Notes: generated from the sequence alone by a model not told the origin. A DNA stretch of 64,000 bases from Strigamia acuminata (GCA_949358305.1 OX442314.1:55747369-55811368), one strand, 5' to 3'. Shown: positions 9,271 through 19,528, counted from the first letter of the stretch. Numbers and translations: made by a program.

Positions 9271-9547
9271 TGTTGGAATGTATGTATGTGGGGCACGACT
9301 GTCTACGAACTTGCACACATTCATGTCAAATTAAATAAAAGCCATTATGAAAGGAAGTCATAATAGCGGAGAAAATAACAGTGGAGAAATAGACCTTTGG
9401 AAAATTATGATGCAATGCCCTTTGGCTTCGGTCACAATAATGTGATGTATTTTGCAATTGCATTGTGCATGGTTTTTCTCATAGAGGGGGGCAACAATTG
9501 TTTTAAAATACAGGAAGATGCAGGAAAAGGGCAATTTTCGTGTAAAA

Positions 9548-9640
9548 AAAATGCAATTTTTGAGTCAAAAAATGCTATTTTTGGGTCAAAGAGTGCAATT
9601 TTTGGGTTAAAAACTTGTAATTTTGGTCAAAATGTAATGT
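9548..9640 (+). repeat. 21-bp minisatellite
   Basis: Four to five tandem units of about 21 bp on the theme aaTGCAATTTTTGGGTCAAAa. The accompanying ORF simply reads the repeat as NAIFGSK and is not regarded as a gene. Confidence 0.7.
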
Positions 9641-9764
9641 AAGTTCCATGCCAAATTGCAATTTTTACTTCAATTCTCACTTAAAAGTACAATAGTTACC
9701 TCAAAAAATTAATTTTACAAGTATATAAGCTTAGTGTAAATTATCTGTATTTATCTCAAAAATT

Positions 9765-9922
9765 TCAAATTGTAAATATCAGGTTGTTATTCCATTTGGA
9801 ATAACGATAGCCCTCAGACGAATCCAATTCAGCCTGTTGTCTAATTGCTGTAGCAAACCTTCTGTTAGCAATATCAACATTCGCATCATCATGCCCGACA
9901 CAATGTGGCTGCGACAATTCGC
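9765..9922 (-). pseudogene. FLYWCH/MULE-like exon remnant
   Basis: On the minus strand an acceptor-like TTGTTTTTAG precedes a 158-nt open stretch reading SQPHCVGHDDANVDIANRRF, then ATAIRQQAELDSS, stopping at 9765. The spacing of the final H and the IANRR...AIRQQA helix resembles the end of a FLYWCH finger as found in MULE proteins and their host derivatives. No partner exon was found. Confidence 0.3.
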
Positions 9923-10059
9923 CTAAAAACAAGTGAATTTAAAATTACCCGACCACTACATTCCTTATGCATAAAACGAACAAATTAGTAAGAAATTCAT
10001 AACAACTAATGCTAAAGTTGGGCCATTTGCTCGCCCCTCCACCAGTTGCAGCATTGTTA

Positions 10060-10347
10060 TGCGGAGGAAGTGATTATGGCGGAATATTTATAGCAGCAGA
10101 AGGCAGTTATTTCCTGTGCTATAAATCTCATATCCGGTCTGCTATGCACATTACTTATTTTTCTCTTACTTAATTTTTTTTATTTTTTTTTTAATTTGCA
10201 AATACAATCTGAATTTGATCTGAGGAAGTCATTTTTTAAGACGCATTCGTTCACATTTTGGGAATCTTTTATTGAAAAATATCCTTTTAAAACTAAACAT
10301 ACATCCTGATGCAATTTTCTAGTTCAATACTTTTAGTACAACAATGT
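10060..10347 (+). repeat. Dispersed repeat, copy B (left part, split by BEL insertion)
   Basis: Matches copy A at 8949-9270. It breaks at the AATGT target duplication and resumes after the BEL element at 16894 (gaaactcaactggaattgg), which shows the pre-insertion site. Confidence 0.65.
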
Positions 10348-10962
10348 TGTGAAAACTGGCGTTTTACTGTTCACATTCCCTTTAATGTGTTGATTTTATT
10401 TGTTATTTTGTATTTTTATCCTACATTTAATATTTGTGTGTTTTTACTTCCTTTGATGTAATATTTCAGTGTTATTCATTTCATTTTATATTTCCTAACT
10501 TGATAACTTTGCATTGGTGTTTGTGTATTTTTTATTCAATTATTCTAGTATTTTAATGTCATTTTATTTGATTTATATATTTTGATTTGGATATATTCCT
10601 TTTAATGTTCTATCATTTATTATTCTGTGAAATTCAATTTAATATTTGTATTCAATTTTAACATGTTTATCTTTCACATTTTGGTGTCATTAACCTTTTA
10701 TTTAAAGAGGGTTTGATTATTGTCACATGACCTGGCTTCAGCTCTCCTTCTAGGAATGCAGCTGAAGCCAATTATCGGATTAGTGGTGCTCCAATAGGAG
10801 CGTTTTGTATATATCTTTTTGAAGACAATAAAGTCCAACCCCAGTGAGTGTACAAAATTCATGGTGGAAGCAAGCTGCAGATTTTATTTCCAAAACATAC
10901 ATTTAAATTACAAAGAAGCCAGAGACTTTAAGAAGACCAACTAAAAGCGATTGGAATCTACA
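10348..10962 (+). repeat. 5' LTR of the BEL element
   Basis: TGTGAAAACTGG...GGAATCTACA. Contains an 11-bp stem (TGGCTTCAGCT 10733-10743 with AGCTGAAGCCA 10760-10770), a TATA-like tgtatatat and AATAAAG shortly after. Confidence 0.95.
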
Positions 10963-10965
10963 TTT

Positions 10966-10983
10966 TGGTGCCGAAACCCGGGA
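10966..10983 (+). promoter_or_regulatory. Primer binding site, tRNA-Phe type
   Basis: TGGTGCCGAAACCCGGGA, three bases after the 5' LTR, is complementary to the 3' end of eukaryotic tRNA-Phe (from knowledge of tRNA-Phe ends). It would prime minus-strand synthesis. Confidence 0.8.
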
Positions 10984-11007
10984 GTACCCCAAACTGCAAG
11001 TAAAAAA

Positions 11008-14000
11008 ATGCCTCCGAAATTTGAATTGAAGAGAAGGGCCTTGACCACAGCCATCCAAGCTGCAGAAACATTAATGGCCGCCATTACAACCGCCTTTGCT
11101 GGCGTGCCGGTGGTGACCAAGGATGTGCTCAGCATCTGGACCGATCAACTAGCGGGGAAAATGCTCCGCGTCACAAAAGCCAGTGATTTGGCTATGGACT
11201 TGGCCAAAAATGACCTTGAGGTGGATGAGGTGAGCAACGCGATCGACGCCATCGAGGACCGCGCTGCGACAACTAGAGCCGCCATTATGACGTACACTAC
11301 TCGCAATTATCCAGTTCAACCCATTGTTCCTCACAATTTACCGCTACCATTAAATCCAACAATTAACAATTCTATAAAAAGGAAGCCGTTGGAAGTGCCA
11401 ATATTTGACGGTAGGCGGCCAGAGGATTGGAGTGGGTTCTGGAGAACATTTAGCGTGCAGTATGGAGACGATGCACAGTTAGACAATATAAACAAATTAC
11501 TTCACCTGCGCACGTATCTGCACGGGGACGCTTTGAACGACATCAAAGCGTTGGAAATTACCGAACCAAATTACCTGGTCGCAATTGATCGCTTAAAAAG
11601 AAAATACGGCGATAAAATCTTGTTGGAAAATCGATTCATAAATAATTTGTCTGTTTTACCTGCAGTGAAGGACGAGAAAGATCAAGCTGGGCTGCAGCGT
11701 TTACACCGCCACGTCGAAATAAACATCGAGAACTTAAGCAACATCGACGTGAATCTCGAGGAGTACCAACGAACGCTGTTCCCCACGCTGGCCACGGCAA
11801 TTCCACGCGCACTGATGCGTGAGTATGATCGAGAGAACGCTGCAGAACAATCGGTCCCCCGCCTCATGAACTGGCTACACGATTTCGTGACGAAAGAAGC
11901 ACAATACGAAATGATGGCGAACCAATCAAGGCAGACTGCATCACATCAAAAATCGAACGCGACTCCCGACGCCCCGAGCTTCAAGAAGGAGAAGAAACGA
12001 TTCGACAAGAAAGACAAAAGAGTTCAAGAAAGCTCCGCGTCGATGATGTCGATTGCAGTCAAGACCTGCCAATTTTGCGAATCGAAGAGCCATGATCGAA
12101 AAGTCTGCCCACTCAACGCCGAGGAACGAATGGCAAAGTTAAAAGCAAAAAACGTTTGTTTTCGGTGTCTCGGACGAACACCGCACCCGACCAAAGAATG
12201 CCGCACGTCAATGAAGTGCTTTCGATGCGAGGGACAGCACCACACGTATTTGTGCACCAAGCCGAAATCGACAGCAAACAACGAATCGAATTCCGACAGA
12301 CAAATTGAGGTGACTGAAATTAAACAAAATGCAGTTGTCAGCGTAAACCGACCAGCTGTCGAATTTTTGATGATCCAAATGGCGAATTTGAGCGGAGAGA
12401 AGCTGCAAACCAAGGGTGTCTGCTACATAGACGGCGGAGCGCAACGCACATTTATTCGCGCCGACGTGGCCCAGAAATTGAAATTGAAGAAATTGGGCAC
12501 GGAAAAAATAAACCTCGCCACTTTTGGTCAGCATCCCAAGATGGAAGTGAGAAACCGAGTCCAGGTGAAGATACAACCGATCAATGGAACGTCTCCAGCC
12601 ATATTAATCGACGCAATTGAAACGCCACGATGCACAACCACTCCGACTGAAATTCCGACCACCTTGCTAAGCAACAAATTGAGAGACTTGGGAATCCAAG
12701 TGAACTGCAAACAAGCCGCCTTACATTCGAGCAAAGTGGACATTCTTCTTGGCGTAGACCACTACAATAAAATTACCACGGGTCAATCCAAATTTATTGA
12801 AGAGAATTTGGCAGCTGTAAACACAATTTTGGGATGGACGTTGCACGGACAAACGACGCAGGGAACACAGCTCATCGCGTCGCCGACACAAGCCAACAAA
12901 ATAACCATTGTCCCTTCCACAGATGACCTGTTACGAAATTTTTGGGAGCTCGAATCGATTGGGGTGCAGCATGAATCCATGACCGCCACGGGAGATGAGG
13001 AAATAGTCAAAAAATTTAACCAAACCATCAACTGGACAGGGAGCCATTATTCCGTCCAGCTGCCGTGGACCGTGAATCCGGAGGAGCTTGCTGACAATTA
13101 TCAAATCGCCGAGCAGAGATTTCTCAACCTGGTGCGACGTTTCCGTAAGCAGCCCAATTTATATCTCGAATATAAAAAAGTCATTGATGAGCAGATCAAG
13201 CAAAACATTGTTGAAGAGGTGCCAAAGGGCGAAGCTCCTGGTCCAGTCTACTACATGCCACATAGGCCTGTGGTCAAGGAAGAGCGAGTGACGACCAAAT
13301 TGCGAATAGTATTCGACGCTTCTTCACATAAAAAGGGCCAATTGTCTCTAAATGACTGTTTATCAAAGGGAGCCAATTTACTCCCATCTTTGATTTTTAT
13401 TTTGCTGAAGTTTCGAACTCATGAGTTTGCATTAATAGCCGATATCAAGAAAGCATTTCATCAAATAGAGATTGCCATGAGGGATCGCGATGCAACTCGT
13501 TTTTTTTGGATCGATGAGATGTGGGACGGAATTGGACGAGCAATAATCAAGATTTTGAGACAAACTCGAGTGCTGTTTGGCGCTGCCCCCAGCCCATTCC
13601 TGCTGAGTGCGACCATAAAGCACCACCTGGAGAAGTTTAAGGACGAATTTCCACAAGCTGTCGAATTTATACATCAGTTTCTCTATATGGACGATTTGAT
13701 TTCCTCACTGGACAATGAGGAAAAGGCGGAAGAAATTTTTCGACAAGCGCGCATCATCATGGCCGCAGCGGGAATGGAGTTTGTAAAATGGCAGACAAAT
13801 TCGACCAAATTGCGAGCAATAATGCGACAAGAAGTCCCATCCGACTGCGATCTGATGAACGATGACGAAACCAAAGTTTTGGGATTACGATGGAGTCCAA
13901 ACACAGACCAAATAAGCCTTGCTGTGGAAATTACAGACGACGTCAAAACCAACCAAATCACTAAACGAGAAGTCATCCGCATGACTGCACAAATTTTCGA

Positions 14001-16278
14001 TCCATTGGGATTCGCAAGTCCATTTACCATTACGGCAAAGATTTTTTTCCAAACCTTGTGGCTAAGAAACCTGAAGTGGGACGAGAAATTAAATGAAGAA
14101 ATGCAAGAAACTTGGAAAAAATGGGCGAATCAAGTCCCCAAATTGAGAGAAGTCCAACTGCCAAGATGGATTGGATTTAAACCACATCAAGAAAACGAGA
14201 TTCACATATTCTGCGACGCCAGCCTGAGAGCTTATGGCGCTGTGGCTTATATGCGCAGAAAGGAAGAAAATTTAATAATAATAAGTTTTTTATTTTCTAA
14301 ATCTAGAGTGGCTCCAGTAAAACCATTGACGCTGCCCAAGCTAGAACTAATGGGCGCCCTTCTTGCAGTACGCCTCAGAGACCAATTAATAGAGGTGATG
14401 GACTGCAACCGATACCATTACTGGACCGACAGTCAGATCTGCTTGCATTGGATAACAAACACATCCAAGCGACCACCAACGTTTATAAACAACCGGGCGA
14501 TCGAAATCAGAGAAAAATCGCATGTAAAGGCATGGAAACACGTCGCGGGCCCGGAAAATCCAGCCGATCGACTGACAAGAGGCATTGATGCAGCGGAGCT
14601 GACAAATGACGAACTTTGGTGGAAAGGGCCAAAATGGCTAAGTGAAGAACAAGAGAACTGGCCAAATAATAAGATGGAATTAACCATAGACCCAGACGAA
14701 TTGGACAGCGAGGCTGACGAACACGAGGAGCCAAGCGGAGAAACCCACGCGAATGCAGTTCAACAAAAAAATAATCAAAATTTTGCATTTCCAATTTCCA
14801 GGTCATATTTACGCACATGTCGAGTGTGGGCCTGGTGCTATCGTTTTGCACACAACTCAAAACAAAAAGCAGACAGCGGACATCGTCAACAAGGGGTTTT
14901 GAATGCAGAGGAACTCGTGACGGCAAAGCAAAAATTGATCATCGCTTCACAACGGCAACACTACGCCGCAGAAATGAAGCAACTGACCGAGGGGAAACCA
15001 TTGATGGCAGCATCCAAATTAAAGCTGCTCAACCCGTTCATCGATGCAAATGGAGTAATGAGACTGAGGACCAGACTACAAACCTCCAAAGATGAACAAA
15101 CAGCAACACAACCTATCGTGTTACCACAAAAATGCGAATTGACCAAACTAATATTTTCGCATTCTCATTCCCAGGTTCTCCACTGCGGCTTGACAGCAAC
15201 GCTCGCCCAATTTAGAGAATCATACTGGACACCAGCCGCAAGGAGAACCTTGAAGTCAACATTAAGTCGATGTATCACGTGCAAGAAGGTGCAGGGAAAA
15301 TTGATGCAAGAATCACCCGGATTGCTGCCATTTGACAGAATCACCCGTTGCGAGGCATTTGCGGTCACAGGAGTCGACTTCGCGGGACCCCTGTACATAA
15401 GAGGACGCAAAACAAAGGCATACATCGCATTGTTTACTTGTGCTAACATCCGAGCGGTGCATCTCGAATTGGTGCCCTCGCTCAACACACCTGATTTTGT
15501 CGACGCGTTCGAACGATTTGTGAGTCGCCGTGGACTACCAAAGACATTATATAGCGACAACGGGACAACTTTTCGCCGTACCAACAAAGAATTGGCTGCA
15601 TTATTGAACAATACCAAGGATGAGTCGTTCAAGAATTATCTATGCAACAAGGGGATCAATTGGAAGTTTATAGTTGAACATAGCCCGTGGTGGGGGGGAT
15701 TTTGGGAAAGGATGGTGAAGACAGTCAAATCCTGCTTAAAGAAAATTATTGGGACTGCATCATTAAACTTTTTCCAATTGAACACTCTCCTCACCCAAGT
15801 GGAAGCTGTGTTGAATCATCGTCCGCTAACCTACGTTTATGAGAAGCCCGATGAACCTGAAAGCCTAACTCCTGCCCATTTCTTGACGGGAGAAAGAGTT
15901 ACATTCTTGCCGGACCCTAGTTACATCAACCAAATCGAGCCGACACAAGAAGTTTTTATCCGACAATGGCGTCATCGTCAAAGAACCCTGCTTTCTTTTT
16001 GGAGTCGTTGGCAAAAAGAATACCTAACAGATTTGAAAACACAGTTTGGAAAGTCGGGACTCCTCGAATTGAAAGCAGGCGACGTCGTGTTGGTTGAAGA
16101 ACAAGGCCGACCCCGGCTCCAGTGGAAGATGGGCCGTATTACTGAAGTGCGCGTTGGAAGAGATGGCAAAGTCCGATCATGCGAGCTTGTTACTTCGGGT
16201 GGGGCTAAGTTGAGGCGTCCGATTCAGCGTTTGGTCCATTTGGAAGTTCAAAGTGAGATCGGCGCGGGGGGAGTGTGA
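11008..16278 (+). CDS. BEL/Pao gag-pol polyprotein, 1756 aa, intact
   Basis: The start is taken at 11008 (MPPKFELKRRA), the first ATG after the primer site. Domains in order: gag (DUF1759-type, VPIFDGRRPEDWSGFW near residue 130, to about 300); zinc knuckles between residues 354 and 416 (CX2CX4HX4C and variants); aspartic protease with YIDGGAQRTFI around Asp475; reverse transcriptase with YMDD at 893-896; BEL-type A17 connection; RNase H (first Asp about 1070); zinc-binding H2C2 near 1395-1440; and the integrase core with Asp1457, Asp1517 and Glu1567 (spacing 59 and 49). A DUF5641-type C-terminal domain follows. The protease active site reads Asp-Gly-Gly instead of the usual Asp-Ser/Thr-Gly. 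The TGA stop (16276-16278) lies three bases into the 3' LTR, so the polypurine tract is coding. No frameshift or stop was seen. Confidence 0.95.
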   Translation: MPPKFELKRRALTTAIQAAETLMAAITTAFAGVPVVTKDVLSIWTDQLAGKMLRVTKASDLAMDLAKNDLEVDEVSNAIDAIEDRAATTRAAIMTYTTRNYPVQPIVPHNLPLPLNPTINNSIKRKPLEVPIFDGRRPEDWSGFWRTFSVQYGDDAQLDNINKLLHLRTYLHGDALNDIKALEITEPNYLVAIDRLKRKYGDKILLENRFINNLSVLPAVKDEKDQAGLQRLHRHVEINIENLSNIDVNLEEYQRTLFPTLATAIPRALMREYDRENAAEQSVPRLMNWLHDFVTKEAQYEMMANQSRQTASHQKSNATPDAPSFKKEKKRFDKKDKRVQESSASMMSIAVKTCQFCESKSHDRKVCPLNAEERMAKLKAKNVCFRCLGRTPHPTKECRTSMKCFRCEGQHHTYLCTKPKSTANNESNSDRQIEVTEIKQNAVVSVNRPAVEFLMIQMANLSGEKLQTKGVCYIDGGAQRTFIRADVAQKLKLKKLGTEKINLATFGQHPKMEVRNRVQVKIQPINGTSPAILIDAIETPRCTTTPTEIPTTLLSNKLRDLGIQVNCKQAALHSSKVDILLGVDHYNKITTGQSKFIEENLAAVNTILGWTLHGQTTQGTQLIASPTQANKITIVPSTDDLLRNFWELESIGVQHESMTATGDEEIVKKFNQTINWTGSHYSVQLPWTVNPEELADNYQIAEQRFLNLVRRFRKQPNLYLEYKKVIDEQIKQNIVEEVPKGEAPGPVYYMPHRPVVKEERVTTKLRIVFDASSHKKGQLSLNDCLSKGANLLPSLIFILLKFRTHEFALIADIKKAFHQIEIAMRDRDATRFFWIDEMWDGIGRAIIKILRQTRVLFGAAPSPFLLSATIKHHLEKFKDEFPQAVEFIHQFLYMDDLISSLDNEEKAEEIFRQARIIMAAAGMEFVKWQTNSTKLRAIMRQEVPSDCDLMNDDETKVLGLRWSPNTDQISLAVEITDDVKTNQITKREVIRMTAQIFDPLGFASPFTITAKIFFQTLWLRNLKWDEKLNEEMQETWKKWANQVPKLREVQLPRWIGFKPHQENEIHIFCDASLRAYGAVAYMRRKEENLIIISFLFSKSRVAPVKPLTLPKLELMGALLAVRLRDQLIEVMDCNRYHYWTDSQICLHWITNTSKRPPTFINNRAIEIREKSHVKAWKHVAGPENPADRLTRGIDAAELTNDELWWKGPKWLSEEQENWPNNKMELTIDPDELDSEADEHEEPSGETHANAVQQKNNQNFAFPISRSYLRTCRVWAWCYRFAHNSKQKADSGHRQQGVLNAEELVTAKQKLIIASQRQHYAAEMKQLTEGKPLMAASKLKLLNPFIDANGVMRLRTRLQTSKDEQTATQPIVLPQKCELTKLIFSHSHSQVLHCGLTATLAQFRESYWTPAARRTLKSTLSRCITCKKVQGKLMQESPGLLPFDRITRCEAFAVTGVDFAGPLYIRGRKTKAYIALFTCANIRAVHLELVPSLNTPDFVDAFERFVSRRGLPKTLYSDNGTTFRRTNKELAALLNNTKDESFKNYLCNKGINWKFIVEHSPWWGGFWERMVKTVKSCLKKIIGTASLNFFQLNTLLTQVEAVLNHRPLTYVYEKPDEPESLTPAHFLTGERVTFLPDPSYINQIEPTQEVFIRQWRHRQRTLLSFWSRWQKEYLTDLKTQFGKSGLLELKAGDVVLVEEQGRPRLQWKMGRITEVRVGRDGKVRSCELVTSGGAKLRRPIQRLVHLEVQSEIGAGGV
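16261..16273 (+). promoter_or_regulatory. Polypurine tract of the BEL element
   Basis: GGCGCGGGGGGAG directly before the LTR start. It also encodes the last residues of the polyprotein. Confidence 0.75.
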
Positions 16279-16888
16279 AAACTGGCGTTTTACTGTTCAC
16301 ATTCCCTTTAATGTGTTGATTTTATTTGTTATTTTGTATTTTTATCCTACATTTAATATTTGTGTGTTTTTACTTCCTTTGATGTAATATTTCAGTGTTA
16401 TTCATTTCATTTTATATTTCCTAACTTGATAACTTTGCATTGGTGTTTGTGTATTTTTTATTCAATTATTCTAGTATTTTAATGTCATTTTATTTGATTT
16501 ATATATTTTGATTTGGATATATTCCTTTTAATGTTCTATCATTTATTATTCTGTGAAATTCAATTTAATATTTGTATTCAATTTTAACATGTTTATCTTT
16601 CACATTTTGGTGTCATTAACCTTTTATTTAAAGAGGGTTTGATTATTGTCACATGACCTGGCTTCAGCTCTCCTTCTAGGAATGCAGCTGAAGCCAATTA
16701 TCGGATTAGTGGTGCTCCAATAGGAGCGTTTTGTATATATCTTTTTGAAGACAATAAAGTCCAACCCCAGTGAGTGTACAAAATTCATGGTGGAAGCAAG
16801 CTGCAGATTTTATTTCCAAAACATACATTTAAATTACAAAGAAGCCAGAGACTTTAAGAAGACCAACTAAAAGCGATTGGAATCTACA
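16274..16888 (+). repeat. 3' LTR of the BEL element
   Basis: 615 bp, same ends and, by reading, the same sequence as the 5' LTR. Followed by AATGT and the rest of repeat copy B. Confidence 0.95.
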
Positions 16889-16893
16889 AATGT

Positions 16894-16916
16894 GAAACTC
16901 AACTGGAATTGGAATG
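16894..16916 (+). repeat. Dispersed repeat, copy B (right part)
   Basis: Continues copy B after the BEL insertion (gaaactcaactggaattgg) and matches 9248-9270 of copy A. Confidence 0.55.
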
Positions 16917-17417
16917 CCTGCCATGATACCTCATCCTCACGGAACGACGAAGCATCAACGTGTCGTGTGCGGCCAAAACGGGCACTAAGAAATCGAAAAT
17001 ACCTCGCAGAATACTCGTAAACCCTTAAATATAATTTACCACAATGCTTGTTGATTTGTTTTTGTGAATAGAAATGAATTTTTTTTAAAGGTTTCAGCGC
17101 AAATAAGACAGATTGGGTGCGCTATTTCGCCGAATCCTTAACCCTAACGTCGCGATCGTGCTGATCTCCGCTGTAATCTCCACGAGACTCTTCGAGCACA
17201 ATTACGCAGAAATTTCAGCAGGTTTTAGTTCGTTGATTAGACTTTTTTGCACTGTGAGCCATCAATTCCATCTGCAGTGTACACGGCATGTTTTTTTATG
17301 AGCTTTGTTATTTATTTTTCTTATTTTAATTTTAGGACAATATTCATTTTGTGTTAAATACAGTCGCTGCCAATTCTCCACTCAAGTTCATATTGTATTA
17401 CTTCTTCAAAATCAAAA
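16917..17417. other. Upstream region of the zinc-finger ORF
   Basis: No recognised gene. An acceptor-like TTCTTATTTTAATTTTAG ends near 17336, about 80 bp before the zinc-finger ATG, so the ORF may have an upstream non-coding exon. Confidence 0.3.
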
Positions 17418-17906
17418 ATGGAAAAAAAACGTCAGGATTTCTGTTGCAACCTGTGTGATTACTCGTGTTCATATTATTCGCAATTGAGACAACACATGCT
17501 TAAACATACCGGCGAAAAACCATTCAAGTGTCATTTGTGTGCTTATTCTTGCGTTCAAAGTGGGGATTTAAAAAAACATTTATTAATACATACTGGGGAA
17601 AAACCATTCAAATGCCATTTGTGTGTTTTTTCTTGTGTTGAAAATGGGAATTTTCAAAAACATTTATTAATACATACTGGGGAAAAACTATTCAAGTGTC
17701 ATTTGTGTGCTTTTTCTTGTGTTCGAAGTGGGAATTTAAGAAATCATTTATTAATACATACTGGGGAAAAACTATTCAAGTGTCATTTGTGTGCTTTTTC
17801 TTGTGTTCGAAGTGGGAATTTAAGAAATCATTTATTGATACATACTGGGGAAAAACCATTCAAGTGTCATTTGTGTGCTTATTCTTGTGTTGAAAGCGGG
17901 AATTAA
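17418..17906 (+). CDS. C2H2 zinc-finger protein, five fingers plus a truncated sixth
   Basis: MEKKRQDF is followed at once by C2H2 fingers (CX2CX12HX3H) joined by TGEKPFKC-type linkers, the classic polydactyl DNA-binding architecture. Finger cores read CDYSC, CAYSC, CVFSC, CAFSC, CAFSC and CAYSC. Fingers 4 and 5 are identical in protein and almost identical in DNA (84-bp unit), which marks recent duplication. In finger 6 the expected TTA codon is TAA, which ends the ORF after ESGN; the same frame continues with KKHLLIHTGETPFKC, so this is a nonsense change and not a natural end. There is no KRAB, BTB or ZAD domain in the ORF. It is either a short functional zinc-finger gene or a recently broken copy. 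Confidence 0.75.
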   Translation: MEKKRQDFCCNLCDYSCSYYSQLRQHMLKHTGEKPFKCHLCAYSCVQSGDLKKHLLIHTGEKPFKCHLCVFSCVENGNFQKHLLIHTGEKLFKCHLCAFSCVRSGNLRNHLLIHTGEKLFKCHLCAFSCVRSGNLRNHLLIHTGEKPFKCHLCAYSCVESGN

Positions 17907-18600
17907 AAAAAACACTTATTAATACATACTGGGGAAACACCATTCAAGTGTGATATTAAACTAAGCATACAAATTAAAAACTTTTGCATTTTTTTTATTA
18001 CGTTCATAACTCTTAAATTCACCACGATTAATTAATTTCTAATTTTATTTGTGTATTTCATTTTGGATTTTTAACATAACATTATAACTTTTTTTAACTG
18101 AAAAATTTAAGAAACATAAATGTGTTGAATTGTATTTTTTTTCTAGACTAATTTCTCAATGTTTAAAACACAAACGAAACATGTAAAACCCGAATTTCAA
18201 ACTAAATGTAAAAGTCTCTTTACTGCTTACACCTTTTTGTGCTTACACCTTTCCCAAACAGATTATTAAAAATAACATTGCTTTCGTTATTGTTCATATT
18301 TTTGAATTCTCGCAACTTGAATAAAGTACGGAGTATTTTTTTTATGTAAAACTGATTGAAATTCTAAATTAACTAAACTTTTTCTTTGAGACGAATAAAA
18401 ACCGTGCTTAAAGTTAAAGACAAGATTTATTGTGTTTAAAAACGGGGTTTACATATTACAAATCAGCAACAAAAGGTAAAATTTGAGAAAACATGATCAA
18501 AACATCGACTTCCGTTTCCGCGTCATCTGATCTCCAAAAGCGCCGCCTCGATGTTGGCTTCACTGCGCGACTCTAGGCATTGACGCTCGTCCCTTTGCTC
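17907..18600. other. AT-rich stretch after the zinc-finger ORF
   Basis: The first 35 nt continue the broken finger in frame. After that I see only AT-rich sequence with no credible ORF. Confidence 0.4.
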
Positions 18601-18623
18601 CTAAAACGCTCTGGTTTTCACAG

Positions 18624-18706
18624 TGTCTGTGTTTAGCGACAATTTTAGTTGGTAAGTATGTGCCGCAAATGTGCAAATGCGACACCAGTCGTGTTCAAGG
18701 TGCTGT
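18624..18706 (-). repeat. Dispersed repeat shared with 63797-63890
   Basis: About 80 bp (agtatgtgccgcaaatgtg core) recur near the right end of the window. On the minus strand both copies read DW(C/W)RI(C/Y)TFAAHT in one frame, so this may be a conserved short exon or just a repeat. Confidence 0.4.
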
Positions 18707-18795
18707 AAAATATGTCTTACTTTGCAGTGCTCGTCCTTAACACTGTTTGCTTTTAATTGTAAAACAAAATAAATGGATGAAATTGAACAATACAA

Positions 18796-19008
18796 ATGAA
18801 AACGGGGATAAGCGCGTTTGTTAACTTAAACAAAACGCGTAAAAACTTGGGCCGTGACAAATTGAATTTGGATATGTTGGTGCAAATGGCGAAGATGCCA
18901 ATTTTCAAGAAGGACTGTTCTACAGCCATCAAAGCCATAGATGAAAATGACGGTGGCGAACGTCAGGAAATGATTGACCGGTTTTTGCATTTTAGTGTAT
19001 TGGAATAA
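18796..19008 (+). CDS. Small ORF, 70 aa, unknown
   Basis: Lysine-rich frame (KTRKNLGRDKLNLDMLVQMA, later ERQEMIDRFLHF) closed by TAA with AATAA just beyond. It lies directly before a transposon-like terminus at about 19039-19096 and may be the last exon of a degenerate DNA transposon gene. I do not recognise a family. Confidence 0.25.
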   Translation: MKTGISAFVNLNKTRKNLGRDKLNLDMLVQMAKMPIFKKDCSTAIKAIDENDGGERQEMIDRFLHFSVLE

Positions 19009-19038
19009 TAAAAGTTACATTAAATAATGTTTTATTGA

Positions 19039-19096
19039 CAGTTGGGGTGCGTCTTATGATCCGAACTATCTTATCGTCTGAAAAATATGGTACCGG
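19039..19096. repeat. Possible DNA-transposon terminus
   Basis: CAGTTGGGGTGCGTCTTATG followed by GAAAAATATGGTACC resembles the ends of widespread pogo/Tigger-like elements. The partner inverted repeat was not found. Confidence 0.3.
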
Positions 19097-19110
19097 TAAT
19101 CATCATTACA

Positions 19111-19528
19111 TTAATCGCCAATCTGTCTGTCTCTCGTCAAATATAGGTTAACTAGAGAATTATAATTTTTCTGAACAAAGGGAAACCATTGATTACACCC
19201 AACGTGCATTACAAGGAGCAGGGATACTCCAAGAGTGAGTCCCAATGCATTTCCAATGTCGGAAACCAAAGCTCCAAACGAATACGCCAATTCTTCTTTT
19301 ATAAACTCCACCTTATTTGTGAACATGGTGAATATTATAAACGTCACATATTTTTGTGGATATTGAAATGGAGTAAGTTTGTAAATCAATTGTTGACAAG
19401 GTAGTGGGCATGCACATTCTTTTTCAACATCGGTCGACAAGTGAATTTTGTAATACAAACTGCGCACATCTTTCGCCATTGACGAAGAATTGCACATGCG
19501 AGTGTTCTCCTTGACTGCGAACGGCATA
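19111..19528 (-). CDS. DEG/ENaC exon 11: module 2 C-terminus with TM2
   Basis: Acceptor TTCTTCGACAG. Contains ECACPLPC, the pre-TM2 helix and TM2 ([20 protein letters not shown]), then a short cytosolic tail and TAA at 19111-19113. The conserved GG before TM2 is GN here and the acidic residue after TM2 is lost (VMHVG), so channel properties may differ. Confidence 0.8.

Larger units (their letters stand above)
10348..16888 (+). mobile_element. Complete BEL/Pao LTR retrotransposon
   Basis: Two 615-bp LTRs (10348-10962 and 16274-16888), reading as identical by eye, are flanked by AATGT on both sides (10343-10347 and 16889-16893). They enclose a tRNA-Phe-type primer site, one uninterrupted 1756-codon gag-pol frame and a polypurine tract. 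Everything needed for autonomous retrotransposition of a BEL element appears present, and the matching LTRs imply a recent insertion. There is no env. Confidence 0.95.

Noticed and set aside
10951-11007. Extension of the BEL ORF into the 5' LTR and primer site
   Set aside because: Begins at TTG inside the LTR; the first ATG after the primer site (11008) fits BEL elements.
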